Assembly: GCA_977017575.1 (NCBI GenBank)
Contig: CDRNVI010000088.1
Location: forward strand, 84,728-148,727
Reading direction: 5' to 3'
DNA: 64,000 nucleotides
Origin: Paramoeba atlantica
Lineage: Eukaryota > Discosea
Positions 1 through 9,799 of this stretch are shown here, one piece after another. The notes beneath the pieces were generated by a model. The model ran no database searches, was not told the origin of the DNA, and saw only the letters and a program-made list of their open reading frames with translations. The position numbers and the translations under genes were made by a program. The stretch's first letter is position 1, and each line of letters starts with the position of its first letter.

Positions 1-854
1 GGTTCAATAAGCCTCATAAAGCTGAGCTCCGAATCAGATCTTGGATCCAAGGGTTGATATATCTTTTTGTACTCCTTTGTTCGCCGCTCCAGTTCATTAG
101 CAATATCATCCAGCTCATTAGTAGAATAAGTTTCCAAGTCAACGTTGCGTAGAAGATTCTGACGTTGCTCAAATAAGCTTTCAGTCACACATTCAATAAA
201 AACAATGCACTCCTTCGGGTAGTCATGAAACACATTCATTATAGCTTCACGTCTTTCGCTCGTCACGTTCGCTGAATCAATGATTGCAACCCCCGATGGC
301 ATACCTTCTATCCATTTTAAGGCGCATTCTGCTGCTATGAGGGCTACGCGATCTCGGTCTCGCTTCTGCTTTGCGTCCCCGATTCTGAACTCATCGTAGA
401 GTTCACCAAACAAGTCGCGTCTGATCTGTGACGTGCTAAAAATCTTTGCTGGTATACCCTTCCAACACAGCCACCGGGCAATGCGGCGGCAGGTAAAAGA
501 TTTTCCCTGAGCAGGAAGTCCAACCATTACGATGATTAAAAAGTTTTCCTCGGTAATACACAGTGCATTGTCCGTCAAAAGCCGTTCAGATGAGGAAGAT
601 ATCGGCTTCTCCGTTCCTTTTAGTTGCGCTCTTTCTTGAGCTTCGGAGATCCCAGGAAAAGAGGATCCATTTTTACCCATCTTCACCGATCTATGAGACT
701 TGCCAAGTCGCGGGTCGCGTGCTTCATCAGAAAAAACAGAAACATCGTACTCTTCACCCCATTCACAATCAAGACTAATCTTGCGCCGGGGTGTCCACGG
801 GGCATTTTCGTCGTAGTCATCTCCTTTACATGCTTCACAATTATTTTCCGTCAT
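1..854 (-). CDS. PFKFB: 6-phosphofructo-2-kinase / fructose-2,6-bisphosphatase, N-terminal part (cut by window edge)
   Basis: This gene enters the window from the left; only its first 284 or so codons are visible. The ATG at 854 is preceded by an in-frame stop. Residues 1-103 are a hydrophilic, low-conservation extension. From about residue 104 the 6PF2K domain begins, with an ATP-binding P-loop GLPAQGKS at 112-119 followed by FTCRRIARWL, the typical continuation of this family. Further on, the segment IIDSANVTSERRE and the run around FIECVT match the kinase core. Known role of the family: making, and in bifunctional members also breaking, fructose-2,6-bisphosphate, the signal that sets the balance between glycolysis and gluconeogenesis in the cytosol. 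The phosphatase half, if present, lies outside the window, so it cannot be said whether the enzyme is bifunctional. An ATP-type PEPCK lies in the same cluster. Confidence 0.9.
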   Translation of the reverse strand, partial: MTENNCEACKGDDYDENAPWTPRRKISLDCEWGEEYDVSVFSDEARDPRLGKSHRSVKMGKNGSSFPGISEAQERAQLKGTEKPISSSSERLLTDNALCITEENFLIIVMVGLPAQGKSFTCRRIARWLCWKGIPAKIFSTSQIRRDLFGELYDEFRIGDAKQKRDRDRVALIAAECALKWIEGMPSGVAIIDSANVTSERREAIMNVFHDYPKECIVFIECVTESLFEQRQNLLRNVDLETYSTNELDDIANELERRTKEYKKIYQPLDPRSDSELSFMRLIE

Positions 855-1217
855 AGTGACTTCACGACACTGAGATCCTTAATAATGAGATAAGCGCAAA
901 GTAACCGTAAAAGTTAATAAATACAGACAATGAATTTTTGTAGATTTCCCGTCCCACGGAATAGAGAGATAATTGATCCACCATGTAGTTTTTAAGTAAA
1001 ATTGCTGAAAAATAAAAAGGAGAGCACGATATACGAAGTGAAAAATCAAAACTTTGTGAAATAATATGAAATATCATTGCCGCACGGAGCAACAGCACTT
1101 TTTGCTCGTAGTGAAATAATTAGGTCGTTTCAAATGACGCTACAAAGCTAATCTCACTTTACAAAAGCGTAGAGAACTTTGCAAACATGATTTTGAACGG
1201 GCTCAACTCGGAGTTGC
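855..1217. other. Intergenic spacer PFKFB / MPP10
   Basis: About 360 bases between two same-strand genes. I see no conserved coding frame, RNA gene or repeat. It should hold the 5' region of PFKFB and the 3' end of the MPP10 transcript. Confidence 0.5.
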
Positions 1218-2672
1218 CTATTTTACTAGATTCCTTCTTTTAGCCCCACTCTTGTTTGACTTCCTCAGTTGCTTTTTCTCCGATGAACTCATTTCATTCA
1301 GAGATATTCCGAGGTGACGAGATGGTTTCGGCTGGTAGAGATCCTGAGGGAGAGCTTCACTCGGAAGAGTAGATCGCCCTTCGATGCTTACTGCCCCTGT
1401 TCCCTTCACCGCCCGAATTCGTGCATCGTGAGCCTCATCCAAGACAGGTTTCGGAGTGAAATAGAAATTTGAGAGAGCATCCAGATGTCCAGAAACATCT
1501 TTCCATAGTTCGATCGCTTTGAGTTCATCTTTTTCTTGCTGAGAAAGTTCATGCGCCGTTTCGGTAGAATTTTGTTGCATAGTTGCCTGTAGCTTTTCCA
1601 TATACTCTTTTTCATAAAGATCAACAAGACTAAATTTACTTCGCTCCCCAATGGCTTCCTCTCTTGAATTAGTAGGCTGTAGATCAGAGGCTTTACTAAA
1701 TATCTCACGACGTTGCACATCGTCAAAATTTTGATTCTTAACTCTATTTTTTATGCGCTCTTCTAAGTTAAACACCATTTCTGTCGTAATCCGAGGAGCC
1801 TCCTTCAATGCATAATCGATTTCCAGATGTTCGTGAAGAAGCGCATCTTTCGGTCGTTGTGCAACAGTTACCTCTCCTTGTAAACGCCAAGGTCTCTTTT
1901 CCAGTAACGTTTTTTCACCTTCTTTTACGTCGTTTTCTAATGAACGTTGTATTTCTTGGTATTTCGTTAAAACCTTATCCACGTCCTTGGCCACATCAGC
2001 AATATCACCCAAGACATCCAAATCTCCCACTTCGCCATCCGCATCGTCATCTGTTCCGTAGAATGCGTGTCGAGCTTCTTCCAGGTCATCGGAGTCGTGT
2101 GCGGATCCTCCACTTAAGCTCTTAGATGTCCCGCTGGATTCCTCTGAGTCATCTGAGTGAAAATCATTTTCGCTCGCATATTTTGACTTTTGGTTGTCGC
2201 GTAAGATAACGGAGTCTCTTTGTTCGTCTTTATCGCTACCTTTATTTTTAGTTTTGGAGAATTTTTGCAGCAATTTTTCCATTTCTATTGATTCCTTGTT
2301 GATTTGTTTATTTTTATCCTTGCTTAATTCAATATTTTTCACTTCCGGATACGCGCTTTGTTCATCTTGCTCTTTAAGGTTTTCGTCAGGGTCAATATGT
2401 CGCTCTGTTTTGCTATTTTGAGTACAAACATTTTCTGACTCTTTAAGCTGCGCCCAGATTTCATCAAGGTCGCAATCAGCATCTATAATGAGCTGTGATG
2501 TTTTTCGGGAAACTTCGTAACGGTTGAGTGCATTGAATATTTCGGATACTGATTCCCGAAAAACGGAGGAAACTTTACGTGGTATGGTTTCCTCTATACG
2601 TTGAACTTCTAGATCAAGAATTGCTGCAGGTGATGCAAGGGGCAAGTTCCTTACATTACGTAGAGGAATCAT
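1218..2672 (-). CDS. MPP10: U3 snoRNP protein MPP10
   Basis: Nucleolar component of the small-subunit processome, which with IMP3 and IMP4 helps U3 snoRNA act on 18S pre-rRNA. The product is 484 residues from the ATG at 2672; a longer reading would need a TTG start, so the ATG is preferred. Family marks in order: the motif LDEIWAQLKE at about 69-78, a long acidic and Lys-rich low-complexity middle (about 80-230, rich in D, E and S), then the conserved C-terminal block starting RPWRLQGEVTVAQRP, followed by LEIDYALKEAPRITTE, the segment LVDLYEKEYMEKL and LDALSNFYFTPKP, all characteristic of Mpp10. The C-terminus is Lys/Arg-rich, fitting a nucleolar protein. Fibrillarin, another snoRNP protein, is encoded at 37.9 kb on the same strand. 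Confidence 0.92.
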   Translation of the reverse strand: MIPLRNVRNLPLASPAAILDLEVQRIEETIPRKVSSVFRESVSEIFNALNRYEVSRKTSQLIIDADCDLDEIWAQLKESENVCTQNSKTERHIDPDENLKEQDEQSAYPEVKNIELSKDKNKQINKESIEMEKLLQKFSKTKNKGSDKDEQRDSVILRDNQKSKYASENDFHSDDSEESSGTSKSLSGGSAHDSDDLEEARHAFYGTDDDADGEVGDLDVLGDIADVAKDVDKVLTKYQEIQRSLENDVKEGEKTLLEKRPWRLQGEVTVAQRPKDALLHEHLEIDYALKEAPRITTEMVFNLEERIKNRVKNQNFDDVQRREIFSKASDLQPTNSREEAIGERSKFSLVDLYEKEYMEKLQATMQQNSTETAHELSQQEKDELKAIELWKDVSGHLDALSNFYFTPKPVLDEAHDARIRAVKGTGAVSIEGRSTLPSEALPQDLYQPKPSRHLGISLNEMSSSEKKQLRKSNKSGAKRRNLVK

Positions 2673-2848
2673 TAATACTGTTTTTAAAACAGAAATAAAA
2701 TATTTATTGAAGACGATATTTTCGAGGTAGAACAAGTTAACGTACAGACTAACTGCTCCAGCTTACCCTGGATACAAATGTCCGCTTGCATCCACTTGGA
2801 GAGTTATCGTAGAATAATATCTGCATCTTACTTCATGAGCGGAAATCT

Positions 2849-4219
2849 CTAGTTATATCGTAGTGAAGTGTATGATAGCCAACGTGCCAAAACCCGTTCA
2901 CTTGTTTCTTTTTGAAGAATTCGTTTAACGATCTCATCCTCAAAAAGTTTGCTTTCGTCGGTTTCTCCATCAAAGTGAATCACCATTTTATCGCAATTGT
3001 TTCCTTCAAGTTTTATTCTCTCCAATTTTGAGTTGTATCTGTCGAAACTTAAGGATCTTAGGAATAAGCCGTTTGCGGGAAGCATCGGAATGTCATGCGC
3101 AAAGTCTTTCCGCAAGAGTGTTGACAGGTATTCCTCGTTCAGATCTTCGTTTATTATGCAAAGCACAGCAGATACCATCTTTCGAATCTGATTTAACATA
3201 AAACTTTGGCCGGAAATTCGAACGAGGAGACATTCATGCGATTTGCCCTCACCAAGTGAGACTCGAGAAATTGTACTCTCAGAAATATATCGCATACAAC
3301 TTGGATCATCGCTTGCTTTTTTCGGAGTAAAATTGTGAAAAGAGTTAGTTCCCAAAAATACACCTAGAAGACGTTGAGCCTTGCTAAGCAATGCCCTAAA
3401 CTCACTAGACTCTCTCTCCTGGTCTATTATCTCTTCTATTGGCATGTTGAATAACTCTTCTATGTGGTCAAAATGCTTTGGCTGCAGCCGCAATATGCGT
3501 TTAATATACATGTGTGCTTCTGCATTTCTCGAGCAAGAAGATGTGCTACTTTTCTGTACTTCTGTTTGTCCTTCACCCTTCGGCTTATCAACAATGTTTT
3601 TCTTAATACAAACTTCGGTTTCAATATTTTCGGAAGGAGAATCTATAGCTTCATGATCTGCTGTGCTACAAAGAGCTATTATTCTTTTGGAGAAATCCTT
3701 TTTACGATGCTTACCCAACAGAGCGTACGTAGGTAGAATGTAACAATAGGTACGAGAAGTACAATCCTCGTAACTGTTGAAAGAATTTGTTACAGGAATA
3801 GATGAAAATACACGAATGTCGGGTGGGAGGTGAGGTGCCAGAAAAGTAGGAATGCTTTCGATATTACTCTCGGTGGGTAGTTGTACCTTTAAGCTTATGA
3901 CATTTTGAAGGGCATGTACCCCTTTGTCGGTTCGTGACGCACGCTTCCATGAGTTCTTGTTTTGCCAGTCTCCGTTTTGATTCTCTAGGGAAAACAGACG
4001 AGCTTTACACAGGGACTGAAATAACGTATCCTCAACGGTGGGGAAGAGTTTATTACACATGGCCGCGGAACCATGATAAGCATCGCCACAATATCCGAAA
4101 TGAAGAGCAATCTTATGCTTACGTAGCTTTTGCTTGAACTCCAATATTTCCGCACTCGATTGATGCGTATCTTGGAGTTCTTCTGACGTTCCTTCCACCA
4201 GTTCATTTCGTTCTATCAT
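2849..4219 (-). CDS. PUS1: tRNA pseudouridine synthase, TruA/PUS1 family
   Basis: Isomerises uridine to pseudouridine in tRNA and possibly snRNA. The 456-residue product starts at the ATG at 4219; an earlier reading would need TTG. The family core begins at about residue 36 (IALHFGYCGDAYHGSA). The catalytic motif RASRTDKGVHALQN lies at 93-106, with D98 as the catalytic aspartate. Later family blocks are present: NSFNSYEDCTSRTYCYILP, FLGTNSFHNFTPKK, and LVRISGQSFMLNQIRKMV near the C-terminus, the usual order in eukaryotic Pus1. A charged insert of about 60 residues sits between the two halves, as in many eukaryotic members. PUS1 is the best match; other members (Pus2, PUSL1) cannot be excluded by eye. 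The motifs leave little doubt about the family. Confidence 0.88.
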   Translation of the reverse strand: MIERNELVEGTSEELQDTHQSSAEILEFKQKLRKHKIALHFGYCGDAYHGSAAMCNKLFPTVEDTLFQSLCKARLFSLENQNGDWQNKNSWKRASRTDKGVHALQNVISLKVQLPTESNIESIPTFLAPHLPPDIRVFSSIPVTNSFNSYEDCTSRTYCYILPTYALLGKHRKKDFSKRIIALCSTADHEAIDSPSENIETEVCIKKNIVDKPKGEGQTEVQKSSTSSCSRNAEAHMYIKRILRLQPKHFDHIEELFNMPIEEIIDQERESSEFRALLSKAQRLLGVFLGTNSFHNFTPKKASDDPSCMRYISESTISRVSLGEGKSHECLLVRISGQSFMLNQIRKMVSAVLCIINEDLNEEYLSTLLRKDFAHDIPMLPANGLFLRSLSFDRYNSKLERIKLEGNNCDKMVIHFDGETDESKLFEDEIVKRILQKETSERVLARWLSYTSLRYN

Positions 4220-4649
4220 TTCGTTCAACAAGCACAGGGTTTACGCCAGGGAAAGAAAAAATACATTAACCTGAAAAGGAATTTAAATCCAACTATAAAA
4301 AAAGTTCCCTCGACCTTACAATTTCTATCACTTGTGCGAGCTTGGAAATTCACACTTCAATTCATTTCACTTCCTTCAAAATCATGCACACTAACACTTT
4401 AATAATGTCATATACAATGTAACGCTTTGACATTTTCGTACATCCCCCCACAACGGCCCGCCTTTTATCTTTTTTCCGTTCGAGTAAGAAACTTCAAGAG
4501 AGAAATAACGGAAGAATAATATTTCGTGAAGAATTGTAAAGCTACGCTTGACCAGGAAAACTTTCCCCATATTTGGAGGAAGAATTGTAAAGCTACGCTT
4601 GACCAGGAAAACTTTCCCCATATTTGCCCCAAACGAAAGCGCAAAGCCC
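4220..4649. other. Intergenic spacer with a short tandem duplication
   Basis: Spacer between the pseudouridine synthase and the FAD oxidoreductase. It carries a 51-bp tandem duplication, listed separately. No other gene is seen. Confidence 0.5.
4528..4626. repeat. Two-copy 51-bp tandem duplication
   Basis: The segment starting GAAGAATTGTAAAGC at 4528 is repeated from 4579. The first 48 bases of the two copies are identical, so the event is recent. It lies just beyond the stop codon of the FAD oxidoreductase, probably in its 3' UTR. Confidence 0.9.
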
Positions 4650-6362
4650 CTATTCGACCTTTCCAAGAAAATACAAACTACCGCCCATCACTGCCACAGC
4701 AGCAAGACTCTTACGAAAATACAAACACTCGGAAAGAACCCTCACAAACCACGAACACGGCGGCGGTTTCCCTTCCTTTTCAAAAGGAATTGGCACATGC
4801 AGCCCCTCGAGCACGTCCAGGGCGCTGGTGACGGCTTGCTCCAGCAGCGTGGCGCCCCCGGGCACCGCGTAGCTCCCGCAGAACCACAACCCGTGCCTTC
4901 CCTGGACCCGAGGCAACACGTCCCGCAGCACACTCTCGGAGTGCAACGACACCAGCGCACGCGTGAAACGGATGTCGGCTAAAACCGTATGGGAGGGGAG
5001 CGCAGAACCGCAAAATTTGGATTCTAATGTCTTCTGTTGTTCACGGCTGGTTTCGCTCTCTACAGTGTGAAATAAATCACCTGGGGAAGGGGGGGAATTT
5101 AACGCGTTGCTGCTTTCGTCAAAAGGAAGTGGGTTCCAGGTTTGATAGCACGATAATGTGCCGGGAGGGGGGTGGAGGATTTTATCGCATCGAATGGTAC
5201 ACTCACTGGTGGAGCGAGCTGTTCGAGATTTCGGCAGACGAATCCGCACGTTGGTGTCAAAATTTGTTGCGTGCTCTACGGTACTGTCCGCAGAATGGAT
5301 ACAACCATTGGAAGAAAACGTTCGGAAAGCTAAGAAAGGGTCATAAACGGTTGGAAAAGAGCGACACAGGAGTTTATGTGCCGTAGTCCCATCGGTTGCC
5401 AAAACTACAGCATCGAATGACTTCGTGGATCCACTGCCCAGTCGAATGCCCAGTCTCCTGCAAATATTATCGGATGAATTGGGTTTGCCGTCTTCATTTA
5501 CGAAGATTTCCATAATTTCTTGTCCTAAATGAACTTGAGAATCAGGAACTCGTTCCATCAGTCTTTCTCTTACGTAGCGCATCCCATGCTTAGCTCGTTT
5601 CCAGGAGGTGAAGACCGCAGTACTTCCACTGAGCATGTAGTGTGCAATATTTTCTGCTGGGTAAGCTCTTACAGCATCAAATGAACATGACAAAACAACA
5701 GAAAGAGCGCCCAGTAAAAATTTCTCATAGAATACGTATGAGAATCCTCTGGATCTCATATCTGTTTCAAGGGAAATATGCTTCAATCTACCACGACGCA
5801 ACAGAGCAGGGGTGAGTGTCAAGTAACGTGTAAGATCCCAGGTAATTTGCCATCCTGCAGCTGTAGAAAGAGATTTCAATCCCAATGGAGCTGAAAAGAA
5901 ATTTGAGTATTCCCAAAGCGCGGTTTCGTCATCTTCCTCGTAAAGAGAAAACGAATAATCTACGTCTCGCAACTCAATGCCCAAATGTTTGTACATGGAG
6001 AGAAGATTATTGTAGTAGTGAGAGGACACTGCACGAAGTGGAGTATCAATGTTTGTTTTATCGGTGGAAGGCTTTATAGAGCTCGTGTCCTTTGTCGGAT
6101 ACGGAATACAATGTTGATCAAGCCCAATAGCCTCCGAACTTTCAAACAGATGAGCCTCGTGAGAACCCTGATTGAGAAAATGCATTACTGTGAGCCCCGC
6201 AAGCCCACTACCTATCACAGCAATGCGAGAATTAGAAGGGAGTTTGGGCTGAGGCGTATCCGGAAGCACCATAAAAGAAATATTAGGACAGTACCCGAAA
6301 CCTGATACGCGAAAATAGAATTTGTAAATAGAATGTAAATCGATACACCGCACAATGTACAT
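4650..6362 (-). CDS. FAD-dependent amine-oxidase-like oxidoreductase (COG2907-like)
   Basis: A flavoprotein with an N-terminal Rossmann fold: IAVIGSGLAG at about 47-56, followed by an acidic residue in LFESSEAIG that should bind the FAD ribose. The order of later blocks (YEKFLLGALSVVLSCSFD, then PAENIAHYM, then a TSWKRAKHGMRYVRERL block, and WFCGSYAVPGGATLLEQAVTSAL near the C-terminus) resembles the predicted NAD/FAD-binding proteins of COG2907, often found beside cyclopropane-fatty-acid synthases in bacteria. The substrate is unknown. The last 20 or so residues are hydrophobic (SLAAVAVMGGSLYFLG), a possible membrane anchor. Two ATGs are plausible, at 6362 and at 6272 (residue 31); the second sits closer to the conserved fold, while the first would add a weakly hydrophobic leader. 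The family call is good, the reaction unassigned. Confidence 0.75.
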   Translation of the reverse strand: MYIVRCIDLHSIYKFYFRVSGFGYCPNISFMVLPDTPQPKLPSNSRIAVIGSGLAGLTVMHFLNQGSHEAHLFESSEAIGLDQHCIPYPTKDTSSIKPSTDKTNIDTPLRAVSSHYYNNLLSMYKHLGIELRDVDYSFSLYEEDDETALWEYSNFFSAPLGLKSLSTAAGWQITWDLTRYLTLTPALLRRGRLKHISLETDMRSRGFSYVFYEKFLLGALSVVLSCSFDAVRAYPAENIAHYMLSGSTAVFTSWKRAKHGMRYVRERLMERVPDSQVHLGQEIMEIFVNEDGKPNSSDNICRRLGIRLGSGSTKSFDAVVLATDGTTAHKLLCRSFPTVYDPFLAFRTFSSNGCIHSADSTVEHATNFDTNVRIRLPKSRTARSTSECTIRCDKILHPPPGTLSCYQTWNPLPFDESSNALNSPPSPGDLFHTVESETSREQQKTLESKFCGSALPSHTVLADIRFTRALVSLHSESVLRDVLPRVQGRHGLWFCGSYAVPGGATLLEQAVTSALDVLEGLHVPIPFEKEGKPPPCSWFVRVLSECLYFRKSLAAVAVMGGSLYFLGKVE

Positions 6363-6676
6363 CGCTATGGAACTCTACGTACTTCTTAATGGCTGGCATT
6401 AAATTGAAAAAAAAATCATGGTGACCGGGAAAATGGGCTTGATGTAAAACTCATTGGAATTCAAAGCAAGTAATTTTTGAGAGATACGTTGGATATGAAG
6501 AAGTACAATGTGAAAACGAGTAAACTAAACATCTACTGGATATTAATAGCGAAAAAGTAAAGTCCAAAAATAATCTATGCTTCTCGCGTCTGCCGCAAGA
6601 AACGTTTATAAACGCTTATGAAACTAAAGTAGGTATTAGCAGTGAACATGTACACGAGACTATCAAAAGAACGGCG
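6363..6676. other. Intergenic spacer
   Basis: About 310 bases between two minus-strand genes; AT-rich, with no recognisable gene or repeat. Confidence 0.5.
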
Positions 6677-8869
6677 CTATGCCTGGATAGGACAACAAAC
6701 GGGAAATGTATTTGAATTGCTGCTTTCGCTGTCAGTTAGTGTTTCAGATAAAAATACTGAACTCACCTCACGGGTGGCGCCAGGCGTCGGCAGCGCCTTC
6801 TCCGATTCGTCTCGCGCCACTACTTGCGGATAGTCCTTCATAACTTTCTCAGAATTCCGCAGCACTTCGTCGCATCTGTGTAGAATAGAAGCAACTGTGG
6901 GACGTGGACACCGGATACTCGAACTTGTCGGCTTGTTGGTTGAATATGTTGCGGAAACTGTTGAAGGAAGCGTATCTGTAGAACCGGAAACTTGTGGGGA
7001 GCGTTCTTTGCTTTGAGAAGACGCTTCCACTACGGATGGAGCCTTACTTAGGACAGGAAGTAGTCGTTCCCGGAGCTCTCGCCTCTTTGTCTCTAATAAA
7101 AGGAACTCAATCTCACTAACAGTTTGAAGGAAGGAGAGTTGTGAGAGAGATGTGTCTCCGGTCATTTGCCGGCGGTCGCTCCCCTGGGCAAGCAGGTCAG
7201 ATCTGCGTTTCGGAAAAATTTCCCGACACATGAGCTCCTGGGCTGTTGGTCTTTTTGTTGGATCTGGATGAATCAAACTAAAAATGAGGACGACGAGATC
7301 GACAGAATATTTTTTTGTTGCAGCTAGCGTTCGTTTTACTAAGTCGGTGGTACGCAGTGCAGTATGCTCTTCTCCATTCTTGGGTAGAAGTGTGCCACTC
7401 ATTAATTCATACATACACATGCCAAGCGCAAAAATATCACCACTCATGTAGAACATGCGCTCATTGAGCATATCGAGGGCAATGTATCGTGCGTCGCCGT
7501 CTTCCTGAGAAAAGAATGCCTCTGTATTTTCGCGCGAAGACCATATGTGCTGATGATTGTGAGAGAGTTCGTACTGCCTATACGATATCGGATGACCCGT
7601 GGTGGCGTCTAAAAATACGGCATGACCGAAGTCACCCAATTTAAGTCGCCCAGCTTCATCGTACAACACGTTTTCAAGCTTCAAGTCACCATGGGCAATC
7701 TGCTGCGAGTGGCATGTGTGGAGTGCAAGGGTAAGCTGACCCAGAATATCCAGTGCCTCGATTTCATCGGGAGGGGTCCGTGTGCGAGCTCGTCTTCCCA
7801 AACTTCCCCCGGGGCACAGCTCCATGAGGATGTACATCGTCTGCTGCGAGGGGTCGCCCTCCGCCCAGGTGTGGTGGAGTCGGACCACGTGAGGCCCACG
7901 ACAGGCGATTCCCATGGCGCGTACCTCCATAAGTTTGCGTGTTCGGTCACTTGAACCACAGAGAGCCTCACAGACTTGTTTCACAGCAAAGCGCTGGGCA
8001 TCGAATTTGCGCTCCACGATATACACCTTACCAAAGGAACCGGAACCAACCATTTCGATTTCATGAAAATCGGCATGATACCCATGGTAGAGCGCTGAAC
8101 CGAATTGGGTTTGAGAGAACCCCTGGGAGAATCCCTCATTTTGCGAGGGCAGGATTCCTTGGCTTAACGCCGCAGGGGGGAGCGGGAGCGACTCCTGAGA
8201 TCCCTCATCCATTTGGAGTCCTTGTATTCGGTGAAAAGCTAACTTATTTTCGCTTCTCGTGCGTTTGCTTTTGAAAGGATCAAAGGACGGGGGTTTATTC
8301 GGTTTTCTAGGCACTGCGGAAGCCGGGAAAGACTTTCGCGGTGTGGGGGGAAGTGCGATGGTATCGCGATGTGGCGTTTGCCATGCAATCGAGGTCGGGG
8401 CCCCAAAGGTCGGACGCGGCCCTACAGGTGTGACGGGCGCAGGAAGGGCGTAGGAGTCCAATGAGGCTTCAAAATCTCCCATATCAAGCGCCCCGGAGGT
8501 TCTCCCTCTCGAGGAACGGAATTGAGAGAGCAGGGGGCGGGACATACTATCTTGAGTGGAGAACCCCTTTGGACGACCTGTGAATCGTGAGGATTGTGAC
8601 CGCGAAAAGGGGAAGGAGGCTGAGGTCTCCGCGTAGGTAAAATGTGGCGTGTGAGGTGGAGAACAGGACTCGCCTCGGTCTTGTGGTGATCCGCTGATGT
8701 CTTGGGAGGAGTGCGTACGGCGTAGTGTGTGCTCTCGCTGAGAACCTACGTGAACTATTGAAAAGTCTTGCGAAAGCGGAGTGCCATTGCCTGATTTACG
8801 AACCACTTGATGTGCAGTAACTGGAGGAGACAAGGGAGCAGCGTTTGCTGAATTTTCGGCGTGGAGCAT
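6677..8869 (-). CDS. WEE1: Wee1-like protein kinase
   Basis: The 730-residue product starts at the ATG at 8869 (a longer frame would start with TTG). Residues 1-265 are a Ser/Pro/Thr-rich regulatory region with several TP and SP sites, as in Wee1 kinases. The kinase domain runs about 270-555: P-loop GSGSFGKV 275-282, catalytic Lys 297, HGDLKLEN at 393-400 with catalytic D395, and KLGDFGHA at 410-417. The GD(F/L)GH form of the metal-binding loop and the EDGDARYIALDML segment at 457-468, in place of the usual APE motif, are typical of the Wee1/Myt1 branch. Family role: inhibitory phosphorylation of the mitotic CDK, delaying entry into mitosis. No membrane segment is seen, which favours Wee1 over Myt1. 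A 170-residue tail of unknown function follows the kinase domain. Confidence 0.8.
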   Translation of the reverse strand: MLHAENSANAAPLSPPVTAHQVVRKSGNGTPLSQDFSIVHVGSQREHTLRRTHSSQDISGSPQDRGESCSPPHTPHFTYAETSASFPFSRSQSSRFTGRPKGFSTQDSMSRPLLSQFRSSRGRTSGALDMGDFEASLDSYALPAPVTPVGPRPTFGAPTSIAWQTPHRDTIALPPTPRKSFPASAVPRKPNKPPSFDPFKSKRTRSENKLAFHRIQGLQMDEGSQESLPLPPAALSQGILPSQNEGFSQGFSQTQFGSALYHGYHADFHEIEMVGSGSFGKVYIVERKFDAQRFAVKQVCEALCGSSDRTRKLMEVRAMGIACRGPHVVRLHHTWAEGDPSQQTMYILMELCPGGSLGRRARTRTPPDEIEALDILGQLTLALHTCHSQQIAHGDLKLENVLYDEAGRLKLGDFGHAVFLDATTGHPISYRQYELSHNHQHIWSSRENTEAFFSQEDGDARYIALDMLNERMFYMSGDIFALGMCMYELMSGTLLPKNGEEHTALRTTDLVKRTLAATKKYSVDLVVLIFSLIHPDPTKRPTAQELMCREIFPKRRSDLLAQGSDRRQMTGDTSLSQLSFLQTVSEIEFLLLETKRRELRERLLPVLSKAPSVVEASSQSKERSPQVSGSTDTLPSTVSATYSTNKPTSSSIRCPRPTVASILHRCDEVLRNSEKVMKDYPQVVARDESEKALPTPGATREVSSVFLSETLTDSESSNSNTFPVCCPIQA

Positions 8870-9194
8870 AATAACAAGTAACAAAAAAGATTGAAAACGC
8901 TGGGCTAGGAAAAACAGACAATATTATGCAGAGTGTGCGTACAAGTACACGTAGGTAAACCAATTTTAGGAGATGTCAATATAGTGATTCCCTTACTGCA
9001 TGAACCCACGTTAGCGTGAACCAAAATCCGTTTCTGCTCATATTAACGCTGTCTGCTAATTAATCTCATATTAGTACTATACTCATGGTGTACTACACAT
9101 AAAATATTTCATGACCTAGTATGTACACACTGTAAGTATTGATATCATTCACAATGCTTCCTACGGTAATCGCAAACGTAATCATAAAAGTGTT
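8870..9194. other. Intergenic spacer
   Basis: About 325 bases, AT-rich; I see no gene, RNA or repeat. Confidence 0.5.
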
Positions 9195-9422
9195 TTATTT
9201 CTTCTCAGGTTTCACAGAAGCGTGAACAATTTTGAGTCTACTTCTGTCAGCTCGTGGAATTTTTCCTGCCAAGTCACTCTCTACCGCAGACCGCATTGTT
9301 CGCTGCAGCTTACCTCTTAGCGTAGTTTTTGAACTTACCCTCTTTTTAGCACCGGCATGCGTACTTTTTTTCTTTGCAGACTTTTCAGGCTTCCGACGAA
9401 GCTTATGATTTCCTTGAGACAT
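9195..9422 (-). CDS. Small basic protein, UPF0390 / C19orf53-like
   Basis: A 75-residue, strongly basic protein starting MSQGNHKLRRKPEKSAKKK. The opening M-(A/S)-Q-G followed by a Lys-rich stretch, and the total length, resemble the UPF0390 family (human C19orf53, a small nuclear/nucleolar protein of unclear function). The C-terminal half (LRGKLQRTMRSAVESDLAGK) could form an amphipathic helix, as in that family. The stand-alone ATG and stop fit in a gap between two larger minus-strand genes. The match rests mainly on the N-terminal pattern and composition, so the family call is tentative; a small ribosomal or chromatin protein is an alternative. Confidence 0.6.
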   Translation of the reverse strand: MSQGNHKLRRKPEKSAKKKSTHAGAKKRVSSKTTLRGKLQRTMRSAVESDLAGKIPRADRSRLKIVHASVKPEKK

Positions 9423-9799
9423 GTTTTAGTAGTGAGAAATACTTTAAAATGAAGTACAAAGCGTTGATTCTATGAAAATCAAACCTCGAGCTAAGTGAGT
9501 TCTAAAGTTTTGGGTTCCGCATAACCTGATGCGCGAGAAAGAGTCTTGGTCAGTTTACTTGTGCAGGAAGTAGCTGGTAAGAACACGAAATGCACCAATA
9601 CTCTTTTCTGTCCGTAAACAATAAAATCATTTAAAAGCGCTCCTTCTACAATAAAAAAACCGTAAAAAGGAGTGAATTACGAACTGAACTATGAACCGAA
9701 AAACAATGTTCATTTTCTGTCTTGAGACTATAAACTGAAAAACACTTTCTAACCTTTTTTCTCTACCAAAATGAGATGTCTGTTTGAATCAGAAATTCA
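9423..9799. other. Intergenic spacer
   Basis: About 377 bases, AT-rich; nothing recognisable beyond flanking UTRs. Confidence 0.5.
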
